Positions 55,148 to 63,971 of a stretch of DNA of 64,000 nt are shown here, one piece after another. The translations under genes were made by a program, and so were the position numbers. Within the stretch, counting starts at the first letter, position 1; each line of letters begins with the position of its first letter. Source of the DNA: Rhizobium sp. BK376 (GTDB lineage: Bacteria > Pseudomonadota > Alphaproteobacteria > Rhizobiales > Rhizobiaceae); contig NZ_SLZG01000004.1 in NCBI RefSeq assembly GCF_004341625.1, positions 186,001 through 250,000 on the forward strand, in the 5' to 3' direction. Below the pieces are notes generated by a model. It was not told where the DNA came from. It saw only the letters and a program-made list of their open reading frames with translations, and ran no database searches.

Positions 55148-57805
55148 ATGAGCAGAGGAAATTCGGTAGCGATGGGCGGTCGTCCCGACCGCTTCTCGCT
55201 CTCGGCATTCGTTTGGCGGCAGGTTACCGGCCTTGCCGGTTTTGCCATGTTCTTCCTGCTGGCGCTGGCGGTAGCCGCGCTGGCAACGTGGAACGTGATG
55301 GACCCGAGCTACTCCTACGCAACCAGCAACGCGCCGACGAATATCCTCGGCCGCAGCGGCGCCGCCTTCGCAGATATCGTGATGCAAGCACTGGGCCTTG
55401 CAAGCGTGATCGCCATGCTGCCCATCGTTGCCTGGGCGCTTGCTCTCATCTCCGGCCGCAGAATCTATCGCATTCCGGCGCGCCTAGGCGCCTGGGGATT
55501 GGGTACGGTCGTCTCGGCTGCCTGCGTCGGTTGCTTCCCTGCGCCGCTGACATGGCCGATCCCGAACGGTATCGGCGGCGTGATCGGCGACATGATCCTC
55601 CGGTTTCCCGCGCTCTTCGTCGGCGCCTATCCGAGCGGTATTTTCGCAACCATCCTCGGCTGCATCTTTGCCGTGCCGACCGCCTGGCTCATGTTGTTTG
55701 CCGCCGGCATCGTCGGCCGGACAGAGCCGGAAGAGGATGAGGACGAGGATTTCGACGATCTGCCCAGCCGTGCCCGCACAGTCGGCGACGAGGATGATGA
55801 GGAAGATGGCGGCGGCTTCCTCGCCTTCGGCGCGCTCATGCATTCCTGGTACAATATGCAGGCACGGATGCGTCGCGTCTTCGGCATGGGCCCGCGCAAG
55901 CGTCGTGACCATGCCTTCGATGCCCCTTACGACTTCAACGACGACGAATTCGGCACCCTGAACGAGCCGGTACGCGCCAAGGCGCCGATTTCCCGCGGCG
56001 AACGCATGGAGCCGTCGATGGATGGCCCGTCTCGCCGCGTCGTTTCGGCCCCTTCGATCAGCCTCGACGACGAAGACGAGGATGACGATCCGCCTTTCGA
56101 TCGGGATCCGCCCCGCCCGGCAGATATTTTGCCCGATGACGATGACGAGTGGGCAATCAGCCCGGCGCCCGGCAAGGGCCCTCCGGATCCCCATGCCGGC
56201 CATCGAGTTATCCCGGCAGCGCCACGACCGAAGCCGGGAATCCGGGCCGAACGCGAAGCGCAGACATCCTTTATCCGTCCCCAGGGGTTCCAGCTGCCGG
56301 CGGTCCATCTGTTGGCCGAGCCGAAGACGATCGTCCGCGATTCGACGCTTTCGGCGGACGCGCTCGAGCAGAATGCCCGCATGCTGGAAGGCGTGCTGGA
56401 AGATTTCGGCGTTCGCGGCGAAATCATCCACGTCCGCCCCGGCCCGGTCGTGACGCTCTACGAGCTGGAACCGGCGCCCGGCATCAAGTCCTCCCGCGTC
56501 ATCGGTCTTGCCGACGATATCGCCCGCTCCATGAGCGCGATCGCCGCCCGCGTCGCCGTGGTCCCAGGCCGCAACGCGATCGGCATCGAGCTGCCGAATG
56601 CCACTCGCGAGACCGTCTATCTGCGCGAAATGATTGCTTCCCGCGATTTCGAGAATTCCAAAGCGAAGCTCGCCATGGCGCTCGGCAAGACTATCGGCGG
56701 TGAGCCTGTTGTTGCCGATCTCGCCAAGATGCCGCATTTGCTGGTCGCCGGTACGACCGGTTCCGGTAAGTCGGTCGCGATCAACACGATGATCCTGTCG
56801 CTGCTCTACCGGATGACGCCGGAGCAGTGCCGCCTGATCATGATCGACCCAAAGATGCTGGAGCTTTCCGTCTATGACGGCATCCCGCACCTGCTCTCGC
56901 CCGTCGTCACCGATCCGAAGAAGGCCGTCGTCGCGCTGAAATGGACCGTGCGCGAGATGGAAGAGCGCTACAAGAAGATGTCGAAGATCGGTGTGCGCAA
57001 CATCGACGGCTTCAACACCCGCGTCGAACAGGCCCTTGCCAGGGGCGAGGCGATTTCCCGCACAGTGCAGGTCGGCTTCGACCGCAATACCGGCGAGGCG
57101 CTCTACGAGACGGAAGAGTTTGACCTGAAGCCCATGCCCTATATCGTCGTCATTATCGACGAAATGGCCGACCTGATGATGGTCGCCGGCAAGGATATCG
57201 AAGGTGCGGTTCAGCGCCTGGCACAGATGGCCCGTGCGGCCGGCATCCACGTCATCATGGCAACCCAGCGCCCCTCGGTCGACGTTATAACAGGCACGAT
57301 CAAGGCCAACTTCCCGACCCGCATCTCCTTCCAGGTGACGTCGAAGATCGACAGCCGCACCATCCTTGGCGAACAGGGCGCCGAGCAGCTACTCGGCATG
57401 GGCGACATGCTCTATATGGCCGGCGGCGGACGCATCCAGCGCGTCCATGGCCCCTTCGTCGCCGATGGCGAGGTCGAGGACATCGTCTCCTATCTGAAGA
57501 CGCAGGGCTCGCCGCAATATCTCGATGCCATCACGGCGGATGACGACGATGACGACGAAGGCGGCGGACCCGCCGGCACCGCCACCCTGTCGGATTCGGA
57601 AGACCCTTACGACCAGGCCGTGGCGATCGTACTGCGCGATGGAAAGGCCTCGACCTCCTACATCCAGCGCCGTCTCGGCATCGGCTATAACAGGGCCGCA
57701 TCGCTGATCGAGCGCATGGAGCAGGAAGGTCTGATCGGCCCGGCCAACCATGCCGGAAAACGCGAAATCCTCGTGCCGACGGAATCGGACATTCTCGACC
57801 GCTAG
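55148..57805 (+). CDS. ftsK: DNA translocase FtsK
   Basis: An 885-residue protein. About four N-terminal membrane spans (residues 25-195) anchor it at the septum. A long acidic Asp/Glu/Pro linker (about 198-370) follows, then the motor with Walker [13 protein letters not shown] near 536-547, [19 protein letters not shown] and Walker [14 protein letters not shown]. The C-terminal gamma winged-helix ([20 protein letters not shown]) reads KOPS. It moves the terminus and activates XerCD at dif. The TAG stop is also the beginning of a RIME-like repeat. Confidence 0.96.
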   Translation: MSRGNSVAMGGRPDRFSLSAFVWRQVTGLAGFAMFFLLALAVAALATWNVMDPSYSYATSNAPTNILGRSGAAFADIVMQALGLASVIAMLPIVAWALALISGRRIYRIPARLGAWGLGTVVSAACVGCFPAPLTWPIPNGIGGVIGDMILRFPALFVGAYPSGIFATILGCIFAVPTAWLMLFAAGIVGRTEPEEDEDEDFDDLPSRARTVGDEDDEEDGGGFLAFGALMHSWYNMQARMRRVFGMGPRKRRDHAFDAPYDFNDDEFGTLNEPVRAKAPISRGERMEPSMDGPSRRVVSAPSISLDDEDEDDDPPFDRDPPRPADILPDDDDEWAISPAPGKGPPDPHAGHRVIPAAPRPKPGIRAEREAQTSFIRPQGFQLPAVHLLAEPKTIVRDSTLSADALEQNARMLEGVLEDFGVRGEIIHVRPGPVVTLYELEPAPGIKSSRVIGLADDIARSMSAIAARVAVVPGRNAIGIELPNATRETVYLREMIASRDFENSKAKLAMALGKTIGGEPVVADLAKMPHLLVAGTTGSGKSVAINTMILSLLYRMTPEQCRLIMIDPKMLELSVYDGIPHLLSPVVTDPKKAVVALKWTVREMEERYKKMSKIGVRNIDGFNTRVEQALARGEAISRTVQVGFDRNTGEALYETEEFDLKPMPYIVVIIDEMADLMMVAGKDIEGAVQRLAQMARAAGIHVIMATQRPSVDVITGTIKANFPTRISFQVTSKIDSRTILGEQGAEQLLGMGDMLYMAGGGRIQRVHGPFVADGEVEDIVSYLKTQGSPQYLDAITADDDDDDEGGGPAGTATLSDSEDPYDQAVAIVLRDGKASTSYIQRRLGIGYNRAASLIERMEQEGLIGPANHAGKREILVPTESDILDR

Positions 57806-57905
57806 AGCAATTCCAGCAAAAGTGCTTGCGGTTTTGCGTTCGGAATTGCGTGAAACCAAAAGATGGAGCGGTTTTGCGATTCGAAGAAAAGCGAAAACGC
57901 TCTAG
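57803..57905. repeat. RIME-like palindromic repeat, copy 2
   Basis: About 103 bases bounded by TAGAGC and GCTCTA. The first dyad pairs GCAATTCC (57807-57814) with GGAATTGC (57842-57849). The second pairs GAGCGGTTTTGC with GCGAAAACGCTC. Homologous to 43967-44070. It starts with the ftsK stop codon. Confidence 0.8.
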
Positions 57906-58035
57906 AAACCGAAATTGCGCGTCATGGACCCCCGCATATCTCGGCATCGTCACAAGACGCCCTATATCTGGGGTAATGGCGCGCCATGAAGACGCCGGGA
58001 TTCGGCGCCATGGGAAGTGCATAAAGGAGACTCTA

Positions 58036-58710
58036 ATGAAAAAGACCGATGCCCGCCACGCAGCAGGCTTCTCGAAGAGCCTAACGATGACGCGCCGCCA
58101 TTTGCTGGGCGCATCCATTGTCGTGGCGACCCTTCCCCTTCATGCATTTGCCCAGGCGTCCGCAGCCGCCGCCGTCAGCCCCGGGCTGGCGCAGGCGATC
58201 GCCGATCACTTTTCCGCCGTGAAAACGATGCAGGGCGAGTTCGTCCAGTTCGGACCGCGCGGAGACCAGACGAGCGGCAAGTTCTTCATCGAGCGTCCCG
58301 GCAAGCTGCGTTTCAACTATGATAGCCCCTCGCCGATGCGTGTGATAGCCGACGGCAGCAACGTCGTTGTCGGCAATGTCCAGCTGAAGACCTGGGATAC
58401 CTATCCGCTGTCGAAAACGCCGCTCAGCCTCCTGCTCGCAAGCAAGATCGATCTTTCGGCGGACATGGTTCGGAGCGTCAAGGCGGAGCCGGCGCTTACA
58501 ACGATCGTACTCGGCAGCCGCACCATCTTCGGCGATTCGACGATCACGATGATGTTCGATTCCAAGAGCTACGATCTGCGCCAGTGGACGGTGACGGACA
58601 ATCAGGGCAAGGACACGTCAGTTGTCATCAACAACGTCAAGTCCAACGTCTCGTTCGACGAAAGCGTCTTTCGCATTCCCTATGGCGACCTGAATTCGCG
58701 CAGCCGATAA
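58036..58710 (+). CDS. lolA: outer membrane lipoprotein carrier LolA-like protein
   Basis: A 224-residue periplasmic protein from ATG 58036, with AAAGGAGA upstream. The signal peptide (to about residue 41) contains TRRHLLGA, so Tat export is possible. The LolA domain has MQGEFVQFGPRGDQTSGKFF, ERPGKLRFNYDSPSP and the C-terminal VTDNQGKDTSVVINNV. It carries lipoproteins such as Omp19 across the periplasm. The length fits, and a strong hairpin terminator follows. Confidence 0.9.
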   Translation: MKKTDARHAAGFSKSLTMTRRHLLGASIVVATLPLHAFAQASAAAAVSPGLAQAIADHFSAVKTMQGEFVQFGPRGDQTSGKFFIERPGKLRFNYDSPSPMRVIADGSNVVVGNVQLKTWDTYPLSKTPLSLLLASKIDLSADMVRSVKAEPALTTIVLGSRTIFGDSTITMMFDSKSYDLRQWTVTDNQGKDTSVVINNVKSNVSFDESVFRIPYGDLNSRSR

Positions 58711-58735
58711 GCGCCGTTCCAATAGATCTTTATAG

Positions 58736-58769
58736 ATTGAAGCCCGCCTCATCCGAAGCGGGCTTCAAT
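58736..58769 (+). terminator. terminator after lolA
   Basis: A 12-bp stem, ATTGAAGCCCGC with GCGGGCTTCAAT around a 10-base loop. It sits between the convergent lolA and DoxX genes and may serve both; there is no long U-tract. Confidence 0.7.
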
Positions 58770-58790
58770 CATTATCGGTCCCTGTTTCGA

Positions 58791-59291
58791 TCAGCGACCG
58801 CCCGCTATCCGTCCAAAATGCCTTGCGATGAAATGATCGATCGACACCCGGCCCGGGCCGCCTGCGATGATGACCAGGAAGCATACGGCCCAGGTGCCAT
58901 GCGTCGGCCAGGCGTCGGGATAAACGAAGATCTCGATGACGAGGGTCATGCCGAGCAGCGCGAGCGCCGAAAGCCGGCTGGCAAAACCAAGCACCAAAAG
59001 CAGCGGAAAGAAATGCTCCGCGAAAGCGGAAATATGCGCAGCGATCCAGGGATCGATGAAGGGAAGCTTGTATTCGGTCTCGAACAGATAGACCGCATTG
59101 TCCGTGACATGCCAGCCGTCGACTTTGGTCTGGCCTGACTGCCAGAAGACGGCGCTGATCGACAGGCGCGAAATCAGCGCGATCAGATCATGCGGAATCC
59201 GGTCGAGCAATCTGAGCATGCCGTAGAGCTTCTGCGGCATGCTCTGCCCAGCCATCGGCGCTGTAGGCGACATCATAATCTCGTTCTTCAT
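58791..59291 (-). CDS. DoxX family membrane protein of bufferin cluster (BufD-like)
   Basis: A 166-residue membrane protein from ATG 59291. Four hydrophobic spans are visible (LIALISRLSISAVFWQSG, AAHISAFAEHFFPLLLVLG, LSALALLGMTLVIEIFVYP and WAVCFLVIIAGGPG), with the DoxX motif SGQTKVDG and the AEHFFPLLL segment. Last gene of the operon, 4 bases after the BufC gene. DoxX proteins accompany DUF2282/DUF692 clusters, probably in membrane redox or export. Confidence 0.87.
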   Translation of the reverse strand: MKNEIMMSPTAPMAGQSMPQKLYGMLRLLDRIPHDLIALISRLSISAVFWQSGQTKVDGWHVTDNAVYLFETEYKLPFIDPWIAAHISAFAEHFFPLLLVLGFASRLSALALLGMTLVIEIFVYPDAWPTHGTWAVCFLVIIAGGPGRVSIDHFIARHFGRIAGGR

Positions 59292-59295
59292 GGGG

Positions 59296-60066
59296 CTACT
59301 CCAGTGGTTCCTGGCGAATGGAAGCGAAGGCGCCGGCTTGAAGGGCGCCGGCAAGGTTGGCGGAAAGGTCGAAATCGGCAGCCTCAGTGGTCGCGGCTTC
59401 AACGGCGGCAGCAAGATCCGATCCTGATTCGAGCGACTGAAGGAAAGCGGCTCCGCCGGGCGGCAGGCGAAGCACCTCCACGATCATGAAGGGCCGGACG
59501 ACAAGCGCATCTTCGCCCATCCAATCTTCGACGGGGGCCAGCTCCGTCTCACCGGCATTCATCGCCCAGATGGTCAAAGCCGGGTACATCGAGCGAAAAA
59601 TGGTGATGGACGGATGCATGTCGAACCGCAGGCCTGCCAGCCGCTCGGGCTCGACCGCGGCAAGGAGTGCCATGTCGAGAGGCGTGGCGTCGACGGCATG
59701 ATAGGCACGACTGCGCGCAGCCTCGAGCCGGATCACATCGGGCAGATAGGCGACTTCGCGCGCCGGCTCGAAAGTCTCGACGAAATCGGCGAAATCGTTG
59801 CCATAGGCAAGAAGCAGCGGCGAGCGCGGCGGGTGCAGGCGAATGAATTCATGCGCCATTCCAGCAAAGAACTCCTTGCCGACGATCTTCTCGGCCATCG
59901 GGAAACGCGACGCGATGGCGCCCATCAGCCCGACGGCGACATTGTTGCGATAAACGCCGAACCGGCGCTCGGGGCGCGGTCCGTTCCAGGCCATCAGCCC
60001 GTCAGGAACAGAGCTGCCCACATCCATCAGGGCAGCCGCAAAATTTGTCTGGGTAGCAACGGACAT
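59296..60066 (-). CDS. bufC: BufC/HvfC-type (DUF2063) partner protein
   Basis: A 256-residue protein. The N-terminal DUF2063 domain has RFGVYRNNVAVGLMGAIASRFPMAEKIVG and FIRLHPPRSPLLLAYGNDF, and the C-terminal half ends in a winged-helix-like segment. In MNIO systems this protein binds the precursor leader or core and presents it to the DUF692 enzyme. It starts 9 bases after bufB. Confidence 0.88.
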   Translation of the reverse strand: MSVATQTNFAAALMDVGSSVPDGLMAWNGPRPERRFGVYRNNVAVGLMGAIASRFPMAEKIVGKEFFAGMAHEFIRLHPPRSPLLLAYGNDFADFVETFEPAREVAYLPDVIRLEAARSRAYHAVDATPLDMALLAAVEPERLAGLRFDMHPSITIFRSMYPALTIWAMNAGETELAPVEDWMGEDALVVRPFMIVEVLRLPPGGAAFLQSLESGSDLAAAVEAATTEAADFDLSANLAGALQAGAFASIRQEPLE

Positions 60067-60075
60067 CGCTGATCC

Positions 60076-60930
60076 TCACGCGGCGTGGCGCTTGGCAGCG
60101 CGTTCGAGGATGGCGTTGGCCGCTTCCGTTTCTGCGCGTAGTATCGGCCACTCGGGAACGTCATTGTCCCATTCGACGAGGCTTGCGATCGGGCCAGTTC
60201 GGGCAATCAGCTCTTCATAGAGCGCCCAGACCGGATCCTTGACCGGCGTGTCGTGGCTGTCGATCAAAAGCGTTGCGCCTGCGTCGTCGACCGTTTCCGA
60301 ATGGCCGCTCAGATGTATCTCGCGGACCGACTGCACCGGGAAGCGAGAGAGATAGTCTCGCGGATCCATCCGGTGATTGGTCGAAGCGACGAAGACATTG
60401 TTGACGTCGAGCAGCAGGCCGCAGCCGGTGCGCCGAACGGCTTCCGCCAGGAAATCCGTTTCGTCGATGGTGCTCTCCTCGAAGAGAAGATACGTGGCCG
60501 GATTTTCGAGCAGCATCTGACGGCACAGCAGCGTCTGGACCTCGTCGATATGCTCGCAGACACGGGCAAGCGTCGCCTCGGTATATGGAAGCGGTAGCAG
60601 ATCGTTCAGGAATAGAGTGTCATGTGTCGACCAGGCGAGATGCTCGGAAAAGCTTTCAGGCTCGTAGCGGTCGCAAACGACCTTCAGGCGAGCGAGATGG
60701 TCCTTGTCGAGTGGCTGCATCGAGCCGATCGAGAGACCGACGCCGTGGATCGACAGCGCATAGTCTTCGCGCAGCTTGCCGAGCCGGGCGTGCGGCGGAC
60801 CGCCGGCACCCATGTAGTTCTCGGCATGCACCTCGAAAAAGCCGACCGGCTGCGGCGCGGCATTGATGTTGGGGAAATGTTCGGGCTTGAAGCCCACCCC
60901 GGCGCGGCGGGGAAGCTGGGACGATTTCAT
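60076..60930 (-). CDS. bufB: DUF692 multinuclear non-haem iron oxidase (BufB)
   Basis: A 284-residue TIM-barrel enzyme from ATG 60930. Candidate metal ligands are spread over the usual DUF692 strands: [59 protein letters not shown] and LVEWDND. Family members (MbnB, TglH, BufB) use an iron cluster to oxidise peptide cysteines. Here the substrates should be the two adjacent DUF2282 peptides. The frame continues upstream to 61302, but that part overlaps a precursor gene and lacks domain sequence. Confidence 0.9.
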   Translation of the reverse strand: MKSSQLPRRAGVGFKPEHFPNINAAPQPVGFFEVHAENYMGAGGPPHARLGKLREDYALSIHGVGLSIGSMQPLDKDHLARLKVVCDRYEPESFSEHLAWSTHDTLFLNDLLPLPYTEATLARVCEHIDEVQTLLCRQMLLENPATYLLFEESTIDETDFLAEAVRRTGCGLLLDVNNVFVASTNHRMDPRDYLSRFPVQSVREIHLSGHSETVDDAGATLLIDSHDTPVKDPVWALYEELIARTGPIASLVEWDNDVPEWPILRAETEAANAILERAAKRHAA

Positions 60931-61042
60931 GACCAATCTCCTTCGGTGCTCGAGGGACGGCGGCGCGGCCGAAACGGCGCCGCCCGTCTTTGCGGATTTC
61001 AGATCTGGCCTTGAGCAGAGGCCGTAATCGGAGGAAAGCGGA

Positions 61043-61321
61043 TCAGACGGGAGCCGGTCCTTGGGTAAGGGTTCCGTGGCCGTTCGGCGTCTTCGTCGTT
61101 TCGCAGGTTCCGCCCGGTACGAGCTTCCAGGAATTCTGCTGGTAGTCGACCTTCGCGGTACCGGCGCAGGTGGTGCCCGGTCCGGCGGCGCAATCGTTAT
61201 CGCCCTTGAGGGCGACGCCGTAGCACTTTTCCTTCGGCGCGGCGGAAGCCGGAACGCTGCCGAGCAGCGTGAGTGCAGCAGCAACGGAGGCTGCGAGGGC
61301 AACTGCGGGAACTTTTGTCAT
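61043..61321 (-). CDS. DUF2282 bufferin precursor, second in operon
   Basis: A 92-residue peptide with a signal sequence (about residues 1-28, [15 protein letters not shown]) and four cysteines at 33, 44, 52 and 73 ([32 protein letters not shown]). It fits the bufferin (BufA, DUF2282) family, in which Cys residues are oxidised by the MNIO enzyme and the product binds copper or other metals in the periplasm. GGAG is upstream of the ATG. The proline-containing tail GPAPV differs from the sister peptide. Confidence 0.88.
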   Translation of the reverse strand: MTKVPAVALAASVAAALTLLGSVPASAAPKEKCYGVALKGDNDCAAGPGTTCAGTAKVDYQQNSWKLVPGGTCETTKTPNGHGTLTQGPAPV

Positions 61322-61367
61322 GACAAACTCCGGATAATGAATGGTTCGGGGGCGATGGGGCTGCAGA

Positions 61368-61640
61368 TCAGGCCGGGGTCAGCGAGCCGTGACCCTTCGG
61401 GGTCTTGATCGACATGCAGGTGCCGGTCGGAACGAGCTTGAAGGACATCTTGTCGTAGCTCATGGTCGACTTGCCGGCGCAATCATGCTTGCCGGCGGCG
61501 CAGTCGTTCTGGCCCTTCATGGCAACGCCGTAGCACTTTTCCTTGGCGGAGCTGTCGGCTGCCGAAGCGGGAACAGCGACGGAAGCAAGCGCAGAGGCCA
61601 GCGAACCGGCGATTGCGAGGGTAATGATGCTGTTTTTCAT
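61368..61640 (-). CDS. bufA: DUF2282 bufferin precursor, first in operon
   Basis: A 90-residue peptide with a signal sequence (residues 1-28) and cysteines at 36, 47, 54 and 75 ([28 protein letters not shown]). It is paralogous to the next gene (same order EKCYGVA, NDCAAG, CAG, GTC, GHG.LT) with one residue fewer between the two central cysteines. It is the first gene behind the ECF promoter, with a leader of about 44 bases holding GGAG. Confidence 0.9.
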   Translation of the reverse strand: MKNSIITLAIAGSLASALASVAVPASAADSSAKEKCYGVAMKGQNDCAAGKHDCAGKSTMSYDKMSFKLVPTGTCMSIKTPKGHGSLTPA

Positions 61641-61690
61641 GGATCTGTCTCCGTTTACAAAGGCGAGCCGTCATCGGCTTGCATTGGGGT

Positions 61691-61717
61691 CTACGGAGGC
61701 ATCGGAGACGGTGTTAC
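61691..61717 (-). promoter_or_regulatory. ECF promoter of the bufferin operon
   Basis: On the minus strand: -35 GTAAC (61717-61713), 17-base spacer, -10 CGTAG (61695-61691). The same two boxes with the same spacer precede the divergent sigma gene. The form resembles ECF promoters with an AAC -35 core. Confidence 0.7.
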
Positions 61718-61829
61718 AGCGGCTCACGCATTTTTTTCTGCAAATTGCCTTGTCGTTCTCGCAATCACAGGAGAAAAGGCTTGGCGGCCAAGGGTTTTCA
61801 ACGTTCCGGAAATTAATTTGGGACTATCG

Positions 61830-61856
61830 GTAACAAAAGCGTGTGCCCGTTCGTAG
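61830..61856 (+). promoter_or_regulatory. ECF promoter of the sigma factor gene (autoregulation)
   Basis: On the plus strand: -35 GTAAC (61830-61834), 17-base spacer, -10 CGTAG (61852-61856), identical to the box pair before bufA. Transcription should start around 61862-61864, only a few bases before the GTG start at 61870. Confidence 0.7.
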
Positions 61857-61869
61857 AGGATAATGTCGG

Positions 61870-62427
61870 GTGAATTATTCGGCGCGTGAAAGGGAATGGG
61901 CGGACTGGATGCGTGCCGCAATGGCGGGCGACACCCAGGCCTATAGCCGTTTTCTGTCCGCCGTGACGCCGCACCTGCGTTCCATGGCCCGCCGACGATG
62001 CGATCAATTCGGCGCACCGATGAGCGAGGCCGAGGACGTCGTCCAGGAAGTGCTGCTTGCCGTTCATCTGAAGCGCGGGACCTGGGATCCCGGACGCCCG
62101 ATCGGACCATGGCTGTCGACGATCGTGCGCAACAAGCTCATCGACAGCCTGCGACGCCGCGGCCGGCATGTGAATGTGCCGATCGAGGATGTGGTGAATA
62201 TATTGGAGGCGGAAGAGCAGACCGACAATCTGGATCGGCTCGATGCCGAAAACCTGTTGCAGAGACTGGGAGACCCGCAGCGCGATATCGTCCGCTCCAT
62301 TTCCATCCAGGGAGCGGGCGTGCGCGAAACGGCCGAGAGGCTTAAGATGACGGAGGGTGCGGTTCGTGTCGCACTTCATCGCGCGTTGAAGTCGCTGGCC
62401 ACCTTGTACCGGAGTGAAAACGAGTGA
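61870..62427 (+). CDS. ECF sigma factor (SigF-like)
   Basis: A 185-residue sigma factor from GTG 61870. Region 2 covers residues about 20-90 (SEAEDVVQEVLLAVH for core binding, then RPIGPWLSTIVRNKLIDSLRRR for -10 recognition) and region 4 about 125-180 (GAGVRETAERLKMTEGAVRVALHRALKSL). It overlaps the anti-sigma gene by GTGA. With a DUF1109 partner and DUF2282 targets it matches the Caulobacter SigF-NrsF arrangement for heavy-metal stress. A later ATG at 61909 is an alternative start. Confidence 0.88.
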   Translation: MNYSAREREWADWMRAAMAGDTQAYSRFLSAVTPHLRSMARRRCDQFGAPMSEAEDVVQEVLLAVHLKRGTWDPGRPIGPWLSTIVRNKLIDSLRRRGRHVNVPIEDVVNILEAEEQTDNLDRLDAENLLQRLGDPQRDIVRSISIQGAGVRETAERLKMTEGAVRVALHRALKSLATLYRSENE

Positions 62428-63059
62428 AGACCGATGATCTGATCAGCCTTTTGACGGAAGATGCGCCGGTGCGCATGCGGCTCGGCCGCGCGCTGAGCTA
62501 TGCGCTGCTGATCGGTGTCGTCCTGTCGGTGGTCATCCTGCTCTCGACGATCGGCATCCGCCGCGACATGGGAAGCGCGATCGAGACGGTACGCGTTCTG
62601 TTCAAGGTCAGCGAAACCTTCATCCTCGCCGTTGTCGCCGGACGCCTCGTCTTCCAGATCGGCCGGCCGGCCGCGCCGCTGAAGCTCAGAAGCTGGTCGC
62701 TGCTGCTTCCCCTTGTTTTGCTGTTGGCCGCCGTCATCGCCGAAATCACCGTCATTCCGTCGGGAAGCTGGCAAACCCGCCTAGTAGGCAGATATGCCGC
62801 CTTCTGCGTCATGTTTATCCCCATTCTCTCGATCGCACCTTTAGCCGGCTTTCTATTGGCCCTGAGAGAAGGAGCGCCCGAGAAGCCCGGCCTTGCGGGC
62901 GCCGTCGCCGGCCTTGCGGCGGGCGGCATTGCGGCCGCGATTTACGCTTGGCACTGCCCGGATGACAGCCCGCTTTTCCTCGGTACCTGGTACACGCTGG
63001 CGATAACGATCGTCACGACAGTGGGCTATTTCCTCGGCCGCCGCCTTCTTCGCTGGTGA
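62424..63059 (+). CDS. DUF1109 anti-sigma factor (NrsF-like)
   Basis: A 211-residue membrane protein starting at a GTG that overlaps the sigma gene stop. A cytosolic N-terminus (MKTDDLISLLTEDAPV) is followed by six hydrophobic spans. Two cysteines, C128 (AAFCVMF) and C178 (AWHCPDD), sit where the NrsF family has its pair of conserved, signal-relevant cysteines. It probably holds the sigma factor at the membrane until metal stress releases it. Confidence 0.88.
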   Translation: MKTDDLISLLTEDAPVRMRLGRALSYALLIGVVLSVVILLSTIGIRRDMGSAIETVRVLFKVSETFILAVVAGRLVFQIGRPAAPLKLRSWSLLLPLVLLLAAVIAEITVIPSGSWQTRLVGRYAAFCVMFIPILSIAPLAGFLLALREGAPEKPGLAGAVAGLAAGGIAAAIYAWHCPDDSPLFLGTWYTLAITIVTTVGYFLGRRLLRW

Positions 63060-63167
63060 CGGCGGTGGAATAGCCGCCGGACCAAAGGATAATTTCAACA
63101 TCTCCATTTTCTTTGCCGGCGTCCCGGTCTAAACCCCTTGTCGGGTTGGGATAAGGGGCCTCGGCAT

Positions 63168-63971
63168 ATGAGCTTTTCGATAGCGACGTGGAATATCAAC
63201 TCGGTCCGGCTGAGAATGCCGATCGTCCAGCAGCTTGTCATGCAGCATCGGCCGGATATCCTCTGCCTGCAGGAAACCAAGGTTCCGAACGATCTGTTTC
63301 CGCTGTCGCCGCTTCGGGCCATGGGCTACGAACATATCATCATCCATGGCCAGAAAGGCTACCACGGCGTCGCGATCGCCTCGCGCATCCCGCTGACCGA
63401 GGATCACCGGCAGGACTACTGCGGCGTCGGCGATGCTCGGCATATCTCAGCAATCTTCGAGCGCGGCGGACGGCGCATCCGGCTGCACAATTTCTATGTG
63501 CCGGCAGGCGGTGACGAGCCGGATCGCGCGATCAATCCGAAATTCGGCCACAAGCTTGATTTCATCGAAGAGATGAAGCGGCTGCACGCCAATGCCGAGC
63601 CGAACACCTCAGCCATTCTCGTCGGCGATCTCAACATCGCGCCGTTGGAACACGATGTCTGGTCGCACAAGCAGCTTCTGAAGATCGTCAGCCACACGCC
63701 TGTTGAAACCGACGGACTGATCGACGTCATGAAGCGCGGTTCATGGCTGGACCTGATGCGCCAGCACGTTCCTGCGAGCGAAAAGCTCTATACCTGGTGG
63801 AGCTACCGCGCCAAGGATTGGGAAGCCGCCGACAAGGGCCGCCGCCTGGATCATATCTGGTCGTCATCCGATCTCGGGCCGCTCTTGCAGCGGATCGATA
63901 TCCTGAAGGCAGCGCGCGGCTGGAATCGCCCCTCCGACCACGTGCCCGTGATCGCGCACTTCAATCTCTGA
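63168..63971 (+). CDS. xth: exodeoxyribonuclease III
   Basis: A 267-residue exonuclease/AP-endonuclease of the EEP family for base-excision repair. IATWNINSVRLR, LCLQETK (metal E36), YVPAGGDEPD, GDLNIAP (D154, N156) and the catalytic PSDHVPV (D257, H258) are all present. The start is ATG 63168, with AAGGGG 9 bases upstream. The AAGGGG can pair with CCCCTT at 63134-63139. Confidence 0.95.
   Translation: MSFSIATWNINSVRLRMPIVQQLVMQHRPDILCLQETKVPNDLFPLSPLRAMGYEHIIIHGQKGYHGVAIASRIPLTEDHRQDYCGVGDARHISAIFERGGRRIRLHNFYVPAGGDEPDRAINPKFGHKLDFIEEMKRLHANAEPNTSAILVGDLNIAPLEHDVWSHKQLLKIVSHTPVETDGLIDVMKRGSWLDLMRQHVPASEKLYTWWSYRAKDWEAADKGRRLDHIWSSSDLGPLLQRIDILKAARGWNRPSDHVPVIAHFNL

Noticed and set aside
55484..57250. 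A minus-strand open frame of 588 codons
   Set aside because: Antisense to ftsK; no domain.
57976..57987. Perfect 12-base palindrome ATGGCGCGCCAT before lolA
   Set aside because: Short GC palindromes are common in such DNA and nothing else marks this as a regulatory site.
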